Positions 48,321-60,700 of a stretch of 64,000 nt of DNA are shown here, piece by piece. Each line of letters begins with the position of its first letter. Position 1 is the stretch's first letter. This DNA comes from Amaranthus tricolor. Taxonomy: Eukaryota > Streptophyta > Magnoliopsida > Caryophyllales > Amaranthaceae. Where the stretch lies: the NCBI RefSeq assembly GCF_026212465.1, contig NC_080058.1, forward strand, positions 2,993,501-3,057,500, written 5' to 3'. Under the pieces are notes generated by a model. That model saw nothing but the letters and a program-made list of their open reading frames with translations, did not search any database and had not been told where the DNA came from. The translations under genes were made by a program, and so were the position numbers.

Positions 48321-48801
48321 CCATCTTAATTAACGATTTCACGATTCTACGATTTAAAATTAAGCGATCGATCCGAATCGTAGGTAAGATCTTAATGTTG
48401 GTAGAATTATACGATTTTACGATCGTACAATCTGATCCTACAAGTACAATCTGATCCTACAAGGGTAGTTTCAATTGTACAAAAATTTCATATTATCTAG
48501 ATTTTACTTATGTATATATACGTATATATCTGAACAATTATATCAATATGACTAAAATTCAAGTTTTTCTTAATTCGCATTTTAAAAATGATTATTAAAG
48601 GTATTCTTTTACAAAACTTAATAGTTGAAGTCAAATAAGTGTTAATTTAAACCTTAAAACTTAAAAAAAGAACAAATACAATAAAAAATTAGTTATCTAA
48701 AGTATATTAATGCATATTTGTAGGATCACACGATCCTACGATCCGATTTTACTGATTTCGATCCTACCCCTTCAACGATTCTATGTAGAAACCCCATCTT
48801 A
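48321..48801. mobile_element. Element with ACGATT/GATCCTACGATC repeats and 8-bp target duplication
   Basis: CCATCTTA at 48321-48328 and 48794-48801 flanks 465 bp. Both ends are packed with short words: ACGATTTCACGATTCTACGATT and ACGATCGTACAATC-type text at the left, GATCACACGATCCTACGATC and CGATCCTACC at the right. Some left words are the reverse complement of right words. A 20-bp direct repeat (ACAATCTGATCCTACAAG-type) occurs at 48427 and 48446. An 8-bp duplication points to hAT, without proof. Confidence 0.55.
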
Positions 48802-51800
48802 CACTTTAATTTTTGAACACAAACTCGTAGTATTACTAACAAAAGAGTAGTTAAAACAATTTTATAAACTCTTTTTCTTGTATACAACTTTTTCCATTTT
48901 AATTTTTTACACTTTAATTAAAACTTAAATAATTTTTTTGATAAAATTTAGCAAACGAATTGAGACGGAATGAATAAATAGTTTTGACTCACATACTTGA
49001 GCGAGGCAAATGGGTATACTTAGCTTGAGGCAAATGGGTATATTTATGGCAACAAGAAAACATCATTAAAACAAAAAAAAACCCCGAATTGGTAACATTT
49101 TTTCAATAATAGAGCATCCAATTCTTATCCAAATAAAGATGATTGCATCAAAGTTGGGTCAGTTTAATAAGAATAATAAATAAACTAGTTAATTCAAATA
49201 ATGTGTCAAATAAAAACCTAATTGATCACCATAGGACGGACATAATTACTTATCTAACGGCAAGTAAAAACTAAGGATAAAGATAATGTAAGTAGGCATT
49301 AAGAATACGGTATATATGTATTAATTTTAATGGACTGAATTTGAGATATGTTTCTTAAAGAGACAATTTCTCAAAAGACTAGCTGATTAATTATAGACAT
49401 AAATAAATAGTGAAATCTAACTCACAAAGAACAAATATTATAATTTATTCGCCTATTAGTAATAATTTAGTGAGTAGTTTACCCACCGAATCAAATAAGT
49501 TTTTTCTATTAGGACCCCACCGTACAAACTAACATCATTAATATTTTCACATAAAATAAAAAGATTTGAATATATATGATTGATCAACAATATATTCTTT
49601 TATTTAACTATACCCAAGGAATCTTAAACTAATTTTATACTAATTAATTATTTGCTTCACTGATAATATGATACCCAATTAAATTAATAAACACTAAAGA
49701 GGATATAACGAGAGAAGCACATCAAGATTATTAAAAAAATTACAAGCCATTTTCAACGTATAGTGCCATTTGCCAATTTGCCATGCCATTCAAGCAAAGT
49801 TAGAAAGATGGTAGAAAACTTGAAAAGGGGAGATTAAACTGATTTAATTATATATATTTGCTAATAAATGTGACACATTTTTCTATTTATAGAATCATGT
49901 GTAATTTTATGTGAGTTTGTAGGTGATATTAATTTTTTTAACTTTATTATTTTAATAACATAAATTATTTTTTAGAATTACAATAATTATAAATGTTATT
50001 GTCCTACACGTAAAAATGACCAATGGTCCAAAATCCTTTTAATCTAGCCATATATTAGATGCTAAGTTTAGCATTTGAAAGAATTTAGGTAGGTTTAGTG
50101 TTTTCGGACTCAAATACAACCCCGGGCTAGTAAAGATAACCGAAGCTAATGTTGCATTATTAAATATACGAGACACTTTTATTTTTGGGTCTTAAGCAGT
50201 TGAACATCAATCTCTTTAAAATTGCCCCTAAACCCAACTCCTACCCTATTATTAACCTATTTTAAACCCAATTTACCTTTTTAAGAATTATTTATACAGA
50301 CGACCTATTTAAAAGATTAAATTGCAAAGTAATGGTTTTAGAGCAGTATGACTAAAATCCATTAACTTCTAGATGTATAAAACTAATTTTTTTAGATATG
50401 AGTCCAAAGTTTCAGTCTCAATAAGTTTAAATTTTGGGATAAATTTGTTCTAAATAAATATATTTGAATCTAGGTCAGAATTTGGCTAGACCCGAGTTTA
50501 ATGTAGCTTATAATTATCCCTAGCTAACTACTTAATTAAATGAAGTTTGACAATTATCCAAGGCAATTTAGAAATGATTAGGGCACGTTTAGAAGGTACA
50601 ACCTCTTCTCTTTCGAGCTATTTTTATTTTATTTAGCTTTTTTTAAGCTTTGGATGCCTCCAAAGGTCAAGCCAAGTTCTCTTCTGATTCAAATAATTGT
50701 ATATAAAAACAAGTCAGATATATTAATAGAGTTTGAAAAATTTTATCATTATCCAATACATTTATTATAATCAATTAATTATCTTGATTATTGACATAAA
50801 ATCTTTAAATAACCACCAAATTATTTGACTGTTATATTGTTTGTTGAATACTTTAAACTCAAAAGATAAGCAATCTTAATGTTACAACATTGTACGGATC
50901 ACTGGATCATGTTGTGTTGCCTTATTGACATCTTTGTACTTGTAATGCATCTAATTCAAACATCTACTAATAAGGAAGAGTTATAAAATCTATTTTGAAA
51001 TATTAATTATACGCTTGATTTTTTGAACAAAATTCTTTTATATCGTGTCAAAAGTTTAAATCTAAGATTTTTGATTATATATTTCGACAAATAAAAGAGT
51101 TGTTGAATATTTTTTTTAAAAAAACTTTCATTTAATTTTAAAAGATTCATGATTCAATATATTCATTGTCAAATTTTTTCCATGTTATTGACATGAATAG
51201 ATATTAATAGGATGTAAAATACTATTGATAACCCTTAAAAATATATAGAGAGTAAACTAATATTCGAGAAAAACGATTATTTCAACCGATATAGGATTAT
51301 ATATTTAAAAAACTAATTCTTTTAATGAATAATGATTTTATATATATTTGTATTTGAGATTAAGATTTTAGTATTATGAAAAACAAACTCTAAGTATCTA
51401 ACATGAGGAACAAATTTTGTTCATTACATATCACTAGTAACTTTTCTCCAACTCTACTCCTATTTGTCCCTTTGTTGGTTATTAATTCTTTCACCATTTA
51501 ACATGTAGCATTATGGAAATTGATATACACCAAAAGGCAACCAATGTACATAAAATTAAAGCTACCAACAAACAAAGCAATACTTCAAGAATATCCCCTC
51601 CTAATAAGGAATAATTCAACATATATTAACCAATAAATTAATAATAACAAAACATATAAAAACTAAAAACCCCAAATCTACGTGTAATTCATCGTTAATA
51701 ATTAACTGTTTATAATTTATACTCCATATATCGGCTTGTTATTAATTTACAAATTACTATTTGTCATGAATATAAACTTTCTCTTTTTAATTAATTTGGA

Positions 51801-52830
51801 AAGCGCTAATATAGTATTTGAAAATAAGTATTTCATTTCAAATTATGGATTTCAATTGTGAAATCATAAATGAAGAATTTAATAATGACAAGGCTTGGAT
51901 AGTTATTCTCAAATTCTCAACTTTAACTACTTGTGAAATTTGATTCAAATTCAAATTTGAAAATTTTTAATTTGCCAAATAATAAATTTAAGCCAATTTC
52001 AAATCTTCAAATGAAATCATCGTTCCCAAACATGGCATAAGATAATTTGACAATTATAAACAAGTAAACCTGTCAAAAAAAATTTTGTTGAATAGGTTTT
52101 AGGTCAGGTTAATGTCAGCTCGAAGTCTTTATAGGTTGACTTGGTCAAGGGTTTTTAAAAATATTTTTTGATATTATAACTAAATTTATCTCAAAAAGTA
52201 CTTTTTTTTTTTTTTTGTTGAAATTTTTCTTACAAAATTTATCAATATATGGTTTTCAGTCTTTCAATAAGAACATAAACTCAGTATACAATGCTTGACT
52301 AGATATATCGAGGTTTCAGACTAAAAAATTATGACATGAAATTGAAAAATTTGAAGCAATGGGGTAAACAATCGGGTTCGAATTAAAATTAATATTAACC
52401 CAATTTTTTTTAGTTATTTTGGTTCTGGTTATTTTCACATTATAAGTTAAAATTTATAGGTTTAACCCACAAGTTTTAAATTGAATTTTGGTTTAATTTT
52501 GTACTGGATAAAAAATTGTTCCCGTATGTTTTTGTAGGACAATTAATTAAGAACTTAATCCCCTGATTTGTAAATTAATCAAAAATTAAGTGCTGGTGGA
52601 AATCTGTCTTTGCTATCTTGTCAAGCTATGCAGTAAGATCGTTTGAGAAGATGGTTGTTCCTGTAAAATGCAACAAGGGGTTAGCAGGGCCCAGAATATT
52701 TTTTCGGGGACCCACTTCAACACCCAAGTCAGTAACAGTTTGATACAGATTACCTAATAGGTCCTTCCAGAAGCACTGAGGCTACAAGGTGGATTACTAT
52801 TTAGGACTTATTTAAACATGAGGTCTTTTG
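48802..52830. other. AT-rich intergenic DNA, no gene seen
   Basis: At 49280-49385 there is a piece of the same repeat family as 36.7-37.0 kb (AATGTAAGTAGGCATTAAG and GAGACAATTTCTCAAAAGAC). The segment 52600-52820 is less AT-rich than its neighbours but matches nothing I recognise. No coding sequence was supported. Confidence 0.5.
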
Positions 52831-52832
52831 TG

Positions 52833-53088
52833 CTGTTCGCAGTTACTAACTGCGAACAGGTGCTTACTTTTTAAAAAGGCAAAGAAGTTGTTTTAGTTAG
52901 TTACTGCTAACAGGCTTGTTGACTTTTTTGACCCTGTGTGCGATTACTAACTGCGAACACCATCGAGTATAATGGGCCTATTAGTGATTGCGAACAGGGT
53001 CAAAAAATTCAACAACCCTGTTCGCAATTAGTAACTGCGAGCAGCTGCTTTGCCTTTTTAAAAACGTAAGCACTTGTTCGCAGTTCAC
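52833..53088. mobile_element. Foldback element of nested palindromes (GTTCGCAGTTA / TAACTGCGAAC units)
   Basis: The left end is a perfect 27-base palindrome (arms CTGTTCGCAGTTA and TAACTGCGAACAG, one base between, 52833-52859). The next roughly 105 bases (to about 52960) are repeated in inverse orientation at about 52977-53088, sharing GTGCTTAC.TTTTTAAAAAGGCAAAG and GTTGA.TTTTTTGACCCTG in mirrored order around a centre near 52965. Each arm also holds further TGCGAACA or TGTTCGCA copies. No coding capacity, and no target duplication identified. Confidence 0.75.
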
Positions 53089-53344
53089 CAAACTTTAAGT
53101 TTAAAAATTAGACGCTTATTTTCTAAAATAAGTTAATAATTGGCTTATTTTGTGCTTTTTTTTTTCAATAAATTTGCTTATCCATTTCAAAAATTCTGAC
53201 AACATTGCATGTCAAGACTCAAGATACCACAAATTAGAAATAAGTCCTTTGTCCGATTTAATTCAAAAAATTGATATACTGATCAAGTGCGTACAATGCT
53301 TCAATTAAAAAAAAATGAAACGGAATATTGCTAACATCAATTTC

Positions 53345-53690
53345 TTTTCTTTATGACTATAAGTGATCAATTTAAAATTGTTATAAGCGATTATTTTTTG
53401 AATATTAAATATAATGATCAAGTGCATACCATGTTGCATGCTATAAATATTATAAGTGATCACTTTTTGAATATTAAAGATGATCCCTGTAAAATTATAA
53501 GTAATTACTTTAAAATTATAATTGATAATTTTAAGATTATAAGTGGACAATTTTAAATTATAAGTAATTATTTTAAGGTTATAAGTGAACACTTTAAAAT
53601 TAAAAAATAATCATTTTATGATAAGTGTAACGTTGCAATTTATTTCTTTATGATTATAAATAATCACTTTAATACTATAAATGTATATTG
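53345..53690. repeat. Degenerate tandem array, period about 20-21 bp (TTATAAGTGATCACTTTAAA type)
   Basis: Units such as ATTATAAGTGATCACTTT, ATTATAAGTAATTACTTTAA, GATTATAAGTGGACAATTTTA and GGTTATAAGTGAACACTTTA follow each other. The consensus is the reverse complement of the array at 37047-37335, so the two loci carry the same repeat family in opposite orientation. Confidence 0.7.
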
Positions 53691-55590
53691 AATCAGTCAA
53701 ATAAAAATATTCTCATTTTGATTATTCTTTCTCCGACCTATCATATGATATCTCTTGTCAATATCAACTAATTAAATAATTAGCAAAAGAAAGAGAAGGA
53801 CGGCAAACGAATATGCCAAACACTTTTAAGAAAAAGTTTTCAGTGGTTCACTGGTTTGTAATGATAAATAAGCAGAGACTCTCCTCCAACAAAGAAGGAA
53901 AACACAAAATCAAGACATACGTAATACCCTTAAAAGTTGGCCAAAATTACATATTACTGAAATTTTTGTAGAGTAGTCTTAAATATTTACGGAATTATTT
54001 TAAAATTATAAATATTCTGAAAATAACTTGAATAACATTGACTTTTTATAATACTTTTGTAACTTTATAAATATTAATATTAGTTTCTTTGTTAACAAGT
54101 ACACTATTCATATAAAGTATACTTAGAATAAAACAAGACTTTTTAATATTTTACGGCTCCTAAATAACTGCTTACTTATTCTTGCTTTGTATGATAAGTT
54201 GAAAGCATCAAAAAGGAAATAAGAATTTTAATCTTTAAACAAACGTTATTAATATATAATTATATTTATTAGCTTTTTTGTGCTCCTTTCTCTTTTATTT
54301 ATTTTATTCATAATATTTGTACACAAGTTATCATGAACAGATATATTCCCTTCGTTCTTTTTTATTTTTCTCGTTTACTTTGTGTACAGTTTTTTAAAGC
54401 AAATTTAAAACTTCAAAATCTTTAAATATGCATAATAAAAAATTATAAAATGTACATAATAAAAGATATACATTAAGACGAATCTAACGAGATCTCATAT
54501 GAATATATTTTATCTTTTAAAAATATGTCTCAAAAATATTAATTAAATTTCTCTCTCATTATCTTAAAATATTTTAAATAAAAAAAAATATTAAAGAACG
54601 GAGCAAGTATTGCTTAATAACTAGTCACCTCCTTATTTCATTCTCTTCTCCCCCAACCTTACAAGTCACAATTAAGAATTGCCTTTCATCCGTCAATGTG
54701 GGGCATTGATGCACAACAAAATTAAATAAAATGGAAAACAACCCAAAAAAAGCATCATGTTAATCAAACCAATATGGTGTCCAACTATTAAGATTTTTAA
54801 ATCTTTAATTTGTAATTTTTAATTTTGATACTATTGATTCAATTATAGTTAGTAAGGTTTAGTGATAAGATTTCTTGTTATCACCAATGACAACTTCAAA
54901 TTTACCATTTTTCAACGTTAATTTTTTCCAAATTCTTTCACCATTATTTGGTATATTAATTAATGATTTTTTAATTGACTTATAAATATTTCGTTGTCAG
55001 AATACTAAAAAATTTTCTAATTTTAAATTACTTTATGATGTGAAAATTAAATTTAGATTGGACAATTTTTTTAGATAAAACTACAATTCGTGCTTGAGTT
55101 TAGACTACTCCAATTTTGATTCAATTATTAATTTAATAAATAAAACGAAAAAAATAAGTCTATTATATTATTTATTTTTGGCTCTAAAACTAGCAGTTCT
55201 AATAGCCGACTCGATTCTTTTAAATTAATTTTCATTAATAAGCAAAGGTAAAGATAAAATACGAGTTTGTTTTATAGTAATATTAATTAATCGTTGTTGT
55301 TTCAAGATCAATCTATTCACTCGCCTAGATAAATTTTTTTCTCGTTCATTAATAAATCGACTAATATCTTAACAATAAAACAAAAAAATTATCCATTTGC
55401 GTAGTTATCGACTAGCAAATTAGGAGCAAGACTTAAAGGTAATAAAAGAAGTACTTTGGTAGAAATTGACAGAAAAATGTATTTCCAAGAAGTACATTAA
55501 TATATTACAAGATAAGTATCGAGAGGTTAAAATGAATACTAGGACATGTGGAGGGGCAACAGAGAATTTTTTCAACACAATTTCTTTTTG
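53691..55590. other. AT-rich intergenic DNA with one MITE
   Basis: Apart from the Stowaway element at 54346-54607, I see only AT-rich sequence with no recognisable gene. Confidence 0.55.
54346..54607. mobile_element. Stowaway MITE (262 bp)
   Basis: The left end TTCCCTTCGTTCTTTTTTA and the right end in reverse complement CTTGCTCCGTTCTTTAATA are inverted repeats flanked by TA (54344-54345 and 54608-54609). The interior contains a TTAAGACGAATCTAACGAGA block, the reverse complement of the block seen in the MITE at 5548. Confidence 0.8.
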
Positions 55591-56400
55591 CAGTGGCCCT
55601 AAATAATATAATTTGAACGATACAAGGAGACGTGCTTTGGTGCAAGATGTTTGCTGATGACATTATTCAGTGGATCAGACCAGGTGGGGGGTAAATGTTA
55701 AGTTAGAACAATATATGTAGACAAGAGTTGTACTCACGAGGATTGAATAAGTTAGAGTACGAGGGGGTACATAGAGTAGTTGGAACATCCAACAATATAT
55801 AACCCACAAAACAAAGTGTGGGTGACAAAAATAGAAAGCGACTATTGGAATATCATGTGATCGGGATATGCCCTTAATGCTAAGAAAAAGTTTTATTGAA
55901 CGATCATTAGAAAAATGCTTTAATATGGATGATAATATTGTACGCTTCTAGAAAGGATCGTAGTAGGAAAAGAGAGTAGCGAAAAGGGAAATGCTTCAAT
56001 GTGTGAATGGATCTAACTAAAGGGATAGAATTTGAAATGAAGATTTTAAAAAGGGTTTAAAAGTTGTAAATTTAAATATTGAGGAAAAGATTATACAAAT
56101 TCGTTAAAGATGATTTGGTTATGTGCGAAGACAAGATATTATTAACCCAGAAAGGAAGATAGAAATTCTGAACTTAGCGAACTTGAAAAGAGGGCAAGAA
56201 GGACCAGAGATGACTTATGGGGAGTAGTGAAAAAGGATATGAAGAATTGACTTGTACTTTGAGATGGTAGAAAATAGAATGAATGGAGAAGAAGAATTTA
56301 TGTGAACAACCATTAAAATTAATATATTAATTTATGTAGCCGGCCTCAATTTTGCGGGATTAAGACTCTAAAATTGCTGTTATTATTGTTGATGTCTTTC
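55590..56400 (+). mobile_element. Degenerate RTE-type LINE with FADD polymerase box
   Basis: On the plus strand 55629-55670 reads DVLWCKMFADDIIQ, the catalytic YADD/FADD region of reverse transcriptase. Further on there are pieces matching RTE proteins: a VEYEG..R-like segment, and at 56100-56160 RWFGYVRRQDIINPERKIE, equivalent to RLRWFWSCAEKDF..PVRRVE in the 2856-3182 copy. Stop codons and frameshifts interrupt it throughout. The 3' end, GTAGCCGGCCTCAATTTTG then a TTG/TTA trinucleotide tail (56380-56396), differs from the (ATC)n ends of the other four copies, so this is a second RTE subfamily. Confidence 0.8.
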
Positions 56401-56507
56401 TTAAAGATTCGTTAATTAATAATTATTGCTACAAATTTAGAGTTTTTTTTTTTCCAAAATAAGCTATTATCTCTCTCAAAGTACCCTATAACTTAAAAAA
56501 TATATGG

Positions 56508-56763
56508 GAGTGTTTGACAAATTAGCTTATTGAGCAATTTTAGCTTATTTTTGATATAAATAGAGAGTTGGATGGTCAAACCAGCTAATGCTAGTGTTTG
56601 GTGAATTAGTTGGTTGAAACAACTTATTGATACGAATAAGTTGTTTTTGAACAAGCTGCATATAGCAACGGGTTCAAAATCAGCCGGTCAAGCTAGTTAA
56701 AAAATCAGCTGTTCAAATCAGCTATTATAATCAACTACTAGCCATTTGCCAAACATCCTCATG
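56508..56763. mobile_element. MITE with (G)GTGTTTGRCAAAT-type ends
   Basis: The left end GGAGTGTTTGACAAATTAGC and the right end in reverse complement GAGGATGTTTGGCAAATGGC are imperfect inverted repeats. The internal text is rich in AGCTGATT/AATCAGCT words that also mirror each other. ATG on both sides could be a 3-bp duplication. The class is unresolved. Confidence 0.5.
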
Positions 56764-57118
56764 ATATTTTTTACTCATCTATTGCAAATTTTAAAAGATA
56801 TTAAAAGTAATACACATAGGATAATAAGAGGATAGCCACAACTTCTCCTTCATCAGATTCAATACCAATAATTTCCTTTTAAAATCAAATCTAATGATAT
56901 TATTTTGAAGAAAACAAGAAAGAACACATGCTCACTTCAACACAATTCGTAACTAAGCCAAAAACTCATTTTCTATCATATGCTTGCATCAGATTGACGC
57001 AACAATACTCAAAAATAAAAAAAAATCACCATTGGCTCCTCAAATTTTATCCACTAAAATAATTCTTAGACGTGGGAGTTCATTCGCTCCTCAAAAAACC
57101 AAAATTTGTAACAGGAGA

Positions 57119-57190
57119 AGTACGTAGTCCATCAACCTTATATGTTAGTCAACATCTATTTAATTTTTTAGACGTGAGATCACATGTGAG
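57119..57190. repeat. Dispersed repeat copy A in the bHLH promoter region
   Basis: GTAGTCCATCAACCTTATAT, then GTTAGTCAACATCT and GACGTGAGATCACATG follow the same order as in the copy within intron 2 of the gene (59073-59133): GTAGCCCATCAAGTATATAT, GTAAGTCAACCTCT and GATGTGGGATCACAT. Confidence 0.55.
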
Positions 57191-57253
57191 TTGTTTTTCA
57201 ATAATTTAGAGGTCTAACTCATAGAAAAAACCCCTGTAATTATAAGAGCTGAT

Positions 57254-57350
57254 TAAGGGTGTTTTTGACAGTTGACTAGATTGCATATCTGCTTAAACAG
57301 CTAATCTAAATCTGAAAGCACAAAAAGATCTTCTTATTGGCCAAACATTT
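57254..57350. mobile_element. Short MITE about 350 bp upstream of the bHLH start codon
   Basis: The left end AAGGGTGTTTTTGACAG and the right end in reverse complement AAATGTTTGGCCAATAAG resemble the ends of the element at 56508-56763. It is about 97 bp with no coding capacity, close to or within the presumed promoter. Confidence 0.4.
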
Positions 57351-57704
57351 ATAAAAAGACTGGAAACAAAAATAGTTTCTGTCTCATTTATTTTCTCTAT
57401 TCATCACAATCTTTATTAGAGTCAGTAGCAGCAGCAGCAGAACAACTGAACAAACACAGAGACACCCAGAAAATTGCAGTAAATACTACACAAAAACAGA
57501 TTGGTGGGTATTTCTAGAGTTCACATGATAAAATTCTCTACCCAAAAATACTTTATTTTCAGCCACAAAATCTGTTATACAGATATGGTATGAATATGAA
57601 TCAATGATCAGGCTGAATTAGGTGTTTTCTTCCTCTGGTTTTCTCTGTTTTAAGCCTATTTTTTGGGTTTTCTAGAAGAAAATATCATTGAAGTTCTAGA
57701 AAAA

Positions 57705-60700
57705 ATGGATTCTGATTTTCAACAACAATACCAACATCATTTTCAAGATTTGCCTAGACAGTTTTCTCATCAGAAGCAACAAAGTAATGGTCTTACACGG
57801 TTTCGATCAGCTCCAAGTTCGTATTTTTCGAGTTTTCTTGATGCTGCTGCTGATACTATCAGTAGTTTTAATGGCGATGGTGGTGGTGGTAGTGGTGGAG
57901 GTGGTGGAGAAAGACGAGATTTTTTGAATGCTCGACCGCTTAGTCCTGAAACTGAAAACATATTTTCAAGGTTCATGTCTAGTATTGGTGCTGAAAATGA
58001 CAATCTGCCACAAAAACAGGCCGGATTACAGAAATACTCCGCTGTGCAATCGGATTTTTCTGTGTGTATTAAGCAAGAAACCGATATTCAACAACAACAG
58101 CAGCAACAACAACAACAACAACAACGACAATCGCAGCTGCAGCAACAACAATTGCAACAACAACAACAATTGCAAAAACAACAACAACAATCGCAAATGC
58201 AGCGACAACAACAACAACAATCGCAGCTGCAGCAACAACAATTGCAACAACAACACCGGCAAGGTGTTTACGACAATCAATCACAGATGATGTATCACAG
58301 CCAATCCAAACCACCGTTGTCAAATCATAACAATTCAGGTGTAAATTCAACAGTGCAAAATTCACTTGGAGCAGCAAGTTCAATAGGGATGAATTCAATA
58401 CCCCAGATGAAGACTGGTATGGGTGGTGGGGTCAACACTCTCACTAGGCATAGCAGTTCTCCTGCTGGGTTTTTCTCCAATCTAAACATTGAAGGTACCC
58501 TTTAAATTTAGTGACAGAATTATTAAGCAGATCTAAGAAAATTTATGTATTTATACTGTATTTTATGGTGTTTGAAGTTTTAAGAATGTGTATGAAATGA
58601 CAGGTTATGGAACATTGGGAGGGTCAGGAAACTATGTAGATAATGATCAGATGAATTTCTCATCTGGGTTACCTTCTACTACAGAGATCATGAATTCGAA
58701 TTCGGATGTTGGGAGTAAAAGATTAAGGATGAATAATATTGATGAAACAAGGTTTGATAATCCCAGAAACAATGATAGAAATTATGAGTTCACTATGAGT
58801 TCATGGGATGATTCAATTCTATCTGAAACTTTTGAAGACACCAAGACATTCCCTGAGCTAAATTCATCAGAAAATCAGGTAAAGTTCTTGTCTTTTATGA
58901 CTTTTGACAGAGTATACAACATATAATGAGGCGTTAATCATTAGTTTAAATTTTTGGTTAAAACTGGTAAATTTATTATTGGACTTGTACCAACAAGACC
59001 CATATAAGAGAATAGTTGACTGTGCACTTACCCCATGAGGTTCCATCCTAAAACCAAGTGATATTAGCAATAGTAGCCCATCAAGTATATATGTAAGTCA
59101 ACCTCTTTTTAAGTGTTCGATGTGGGATCACATAAACCCCATAATATCCTAAAACATATATTAGGCTTCAACCAAAATCTTCAATTGATGATTAAAGCCG
59201 CGAGATATGTTATATACTCGATCAATTTTTATCTGTTAATTTTATTTTTTAGTGTAGTTGTTGCTTATGACTCTGGTTGATATTCAGGGTGGAGAAGGCA
59301 AAAACCGGCCACCGCCTTTGGCTCATCATCTGAGTTTACCAAAGACATTACCAGAACTGTCAAATATAGAGAAGTTCCTACAGTTTCAAGACACAGTTCC
59401 TTGCAAAATTAGGGCTAAGAGAGGATTTGCCACTCACCCAAGAAGCATTGCTGAGAGGGTAAGATCTAAGAATTGAGCTCACTCCCATTATTGAAATATA
59501 ACTATATTAAATATTAGCTTAAGATGATAGTTAAATCCCAGGTATTAATAGTGAGAATGCTAAGACATTTGTTATTAATTTTGGTAACAACCCAGATTTG
59601 CATAGGGGCGAAACCGGTATACTAGTTATATATGATGTTTTTTATTTTTGACTAACAAATAAATAACAGGTAAGAAGAACCAGGATTAGTGAAAGGATGA
59701 GAAAGCTTCAAGATTTGGTGCCAAATATGGACAAGGTACCTTATTACCCTGAAAAATATGTGCAATAACTCCCTCTTAAGAAACATTTTCTTACTAGACT
59801 TAGTAGTTTTCTACACAAACTAACAATCTCCTTGGTTTTTGTAGCAAACAAACACAGCAGATATGCTAGATTTGGCTGTTGAGTATATCAAAGATCTTCA
59901 GAAGCAAGTTGAGGTAATATTCATTCAATTTTAGTCTTTATTCCTTTGTTTAAAATAGCTAATCATAATAACATGTTAAGAGGAAAAATGTCACTTTTAG
60001 GAGTAGACTTGTTATTGAATCAAGAATACTATTCTAAAGTTGCTTTATTTAGCAAAAATTAGGGTGGATGAAGGCAAAGTTGGTTCTTGCTAAATAACAA
60101 AGCTACGTAATTGCATGGTCCCCTCTCTATATGTGAACTTTTCTATCCACATTGTCATCTTTCCACACAAATAACCTCACAAGATCCAGCTTTTCATGCC
60201 AAAAGTTGTCTTTAAATGACCCTTAAAAGTTTTATTGTACTAATAAAAGTTAAAATTAAAGTAGGCCACAATAATGAATAACCCCTTAAGAATTGGAGAA
60301 AACTTGTATACTAGTGTATTATATAGTACTTAGCAAGCTTAATCATCATAAATTACATTAAAATTGTTTCTCTTCTTAAAACATTTAATTACCCTAATGT
60401 CAGTGGCTCCTATTTAAAATGGGATTTAATATGTTATACACGTATAATGCATATAAATTCAAGACCGAAATCGTCTAGGCCGCGAAGGAACTTAATAAGG
60501 ATTGTGTGTATATACATTGTGTGTATTTGTGTTCATACAGTTGCTCCTCAGGGCTTTTGTGAGTCTCGCCTTAGTATTGGGGCTTATAATAAAGATTCTT
60601 TTTGAATAGAGAGAATGGTTAAGTAGAGATTATAGGTGGGTTGAGGGGATGACAGAGTTAAATAACAATAAAATTTAAGATTTTTTTAGAAAATTATAGT

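Noticed and set aside
58026..58398. Long open frames of poly-Leu, poly-Val and poly-Asn over the bHLH glutamine tract
   Set aside because: They are other-frame readings of the CAA/CAG repeat and have no independent support.
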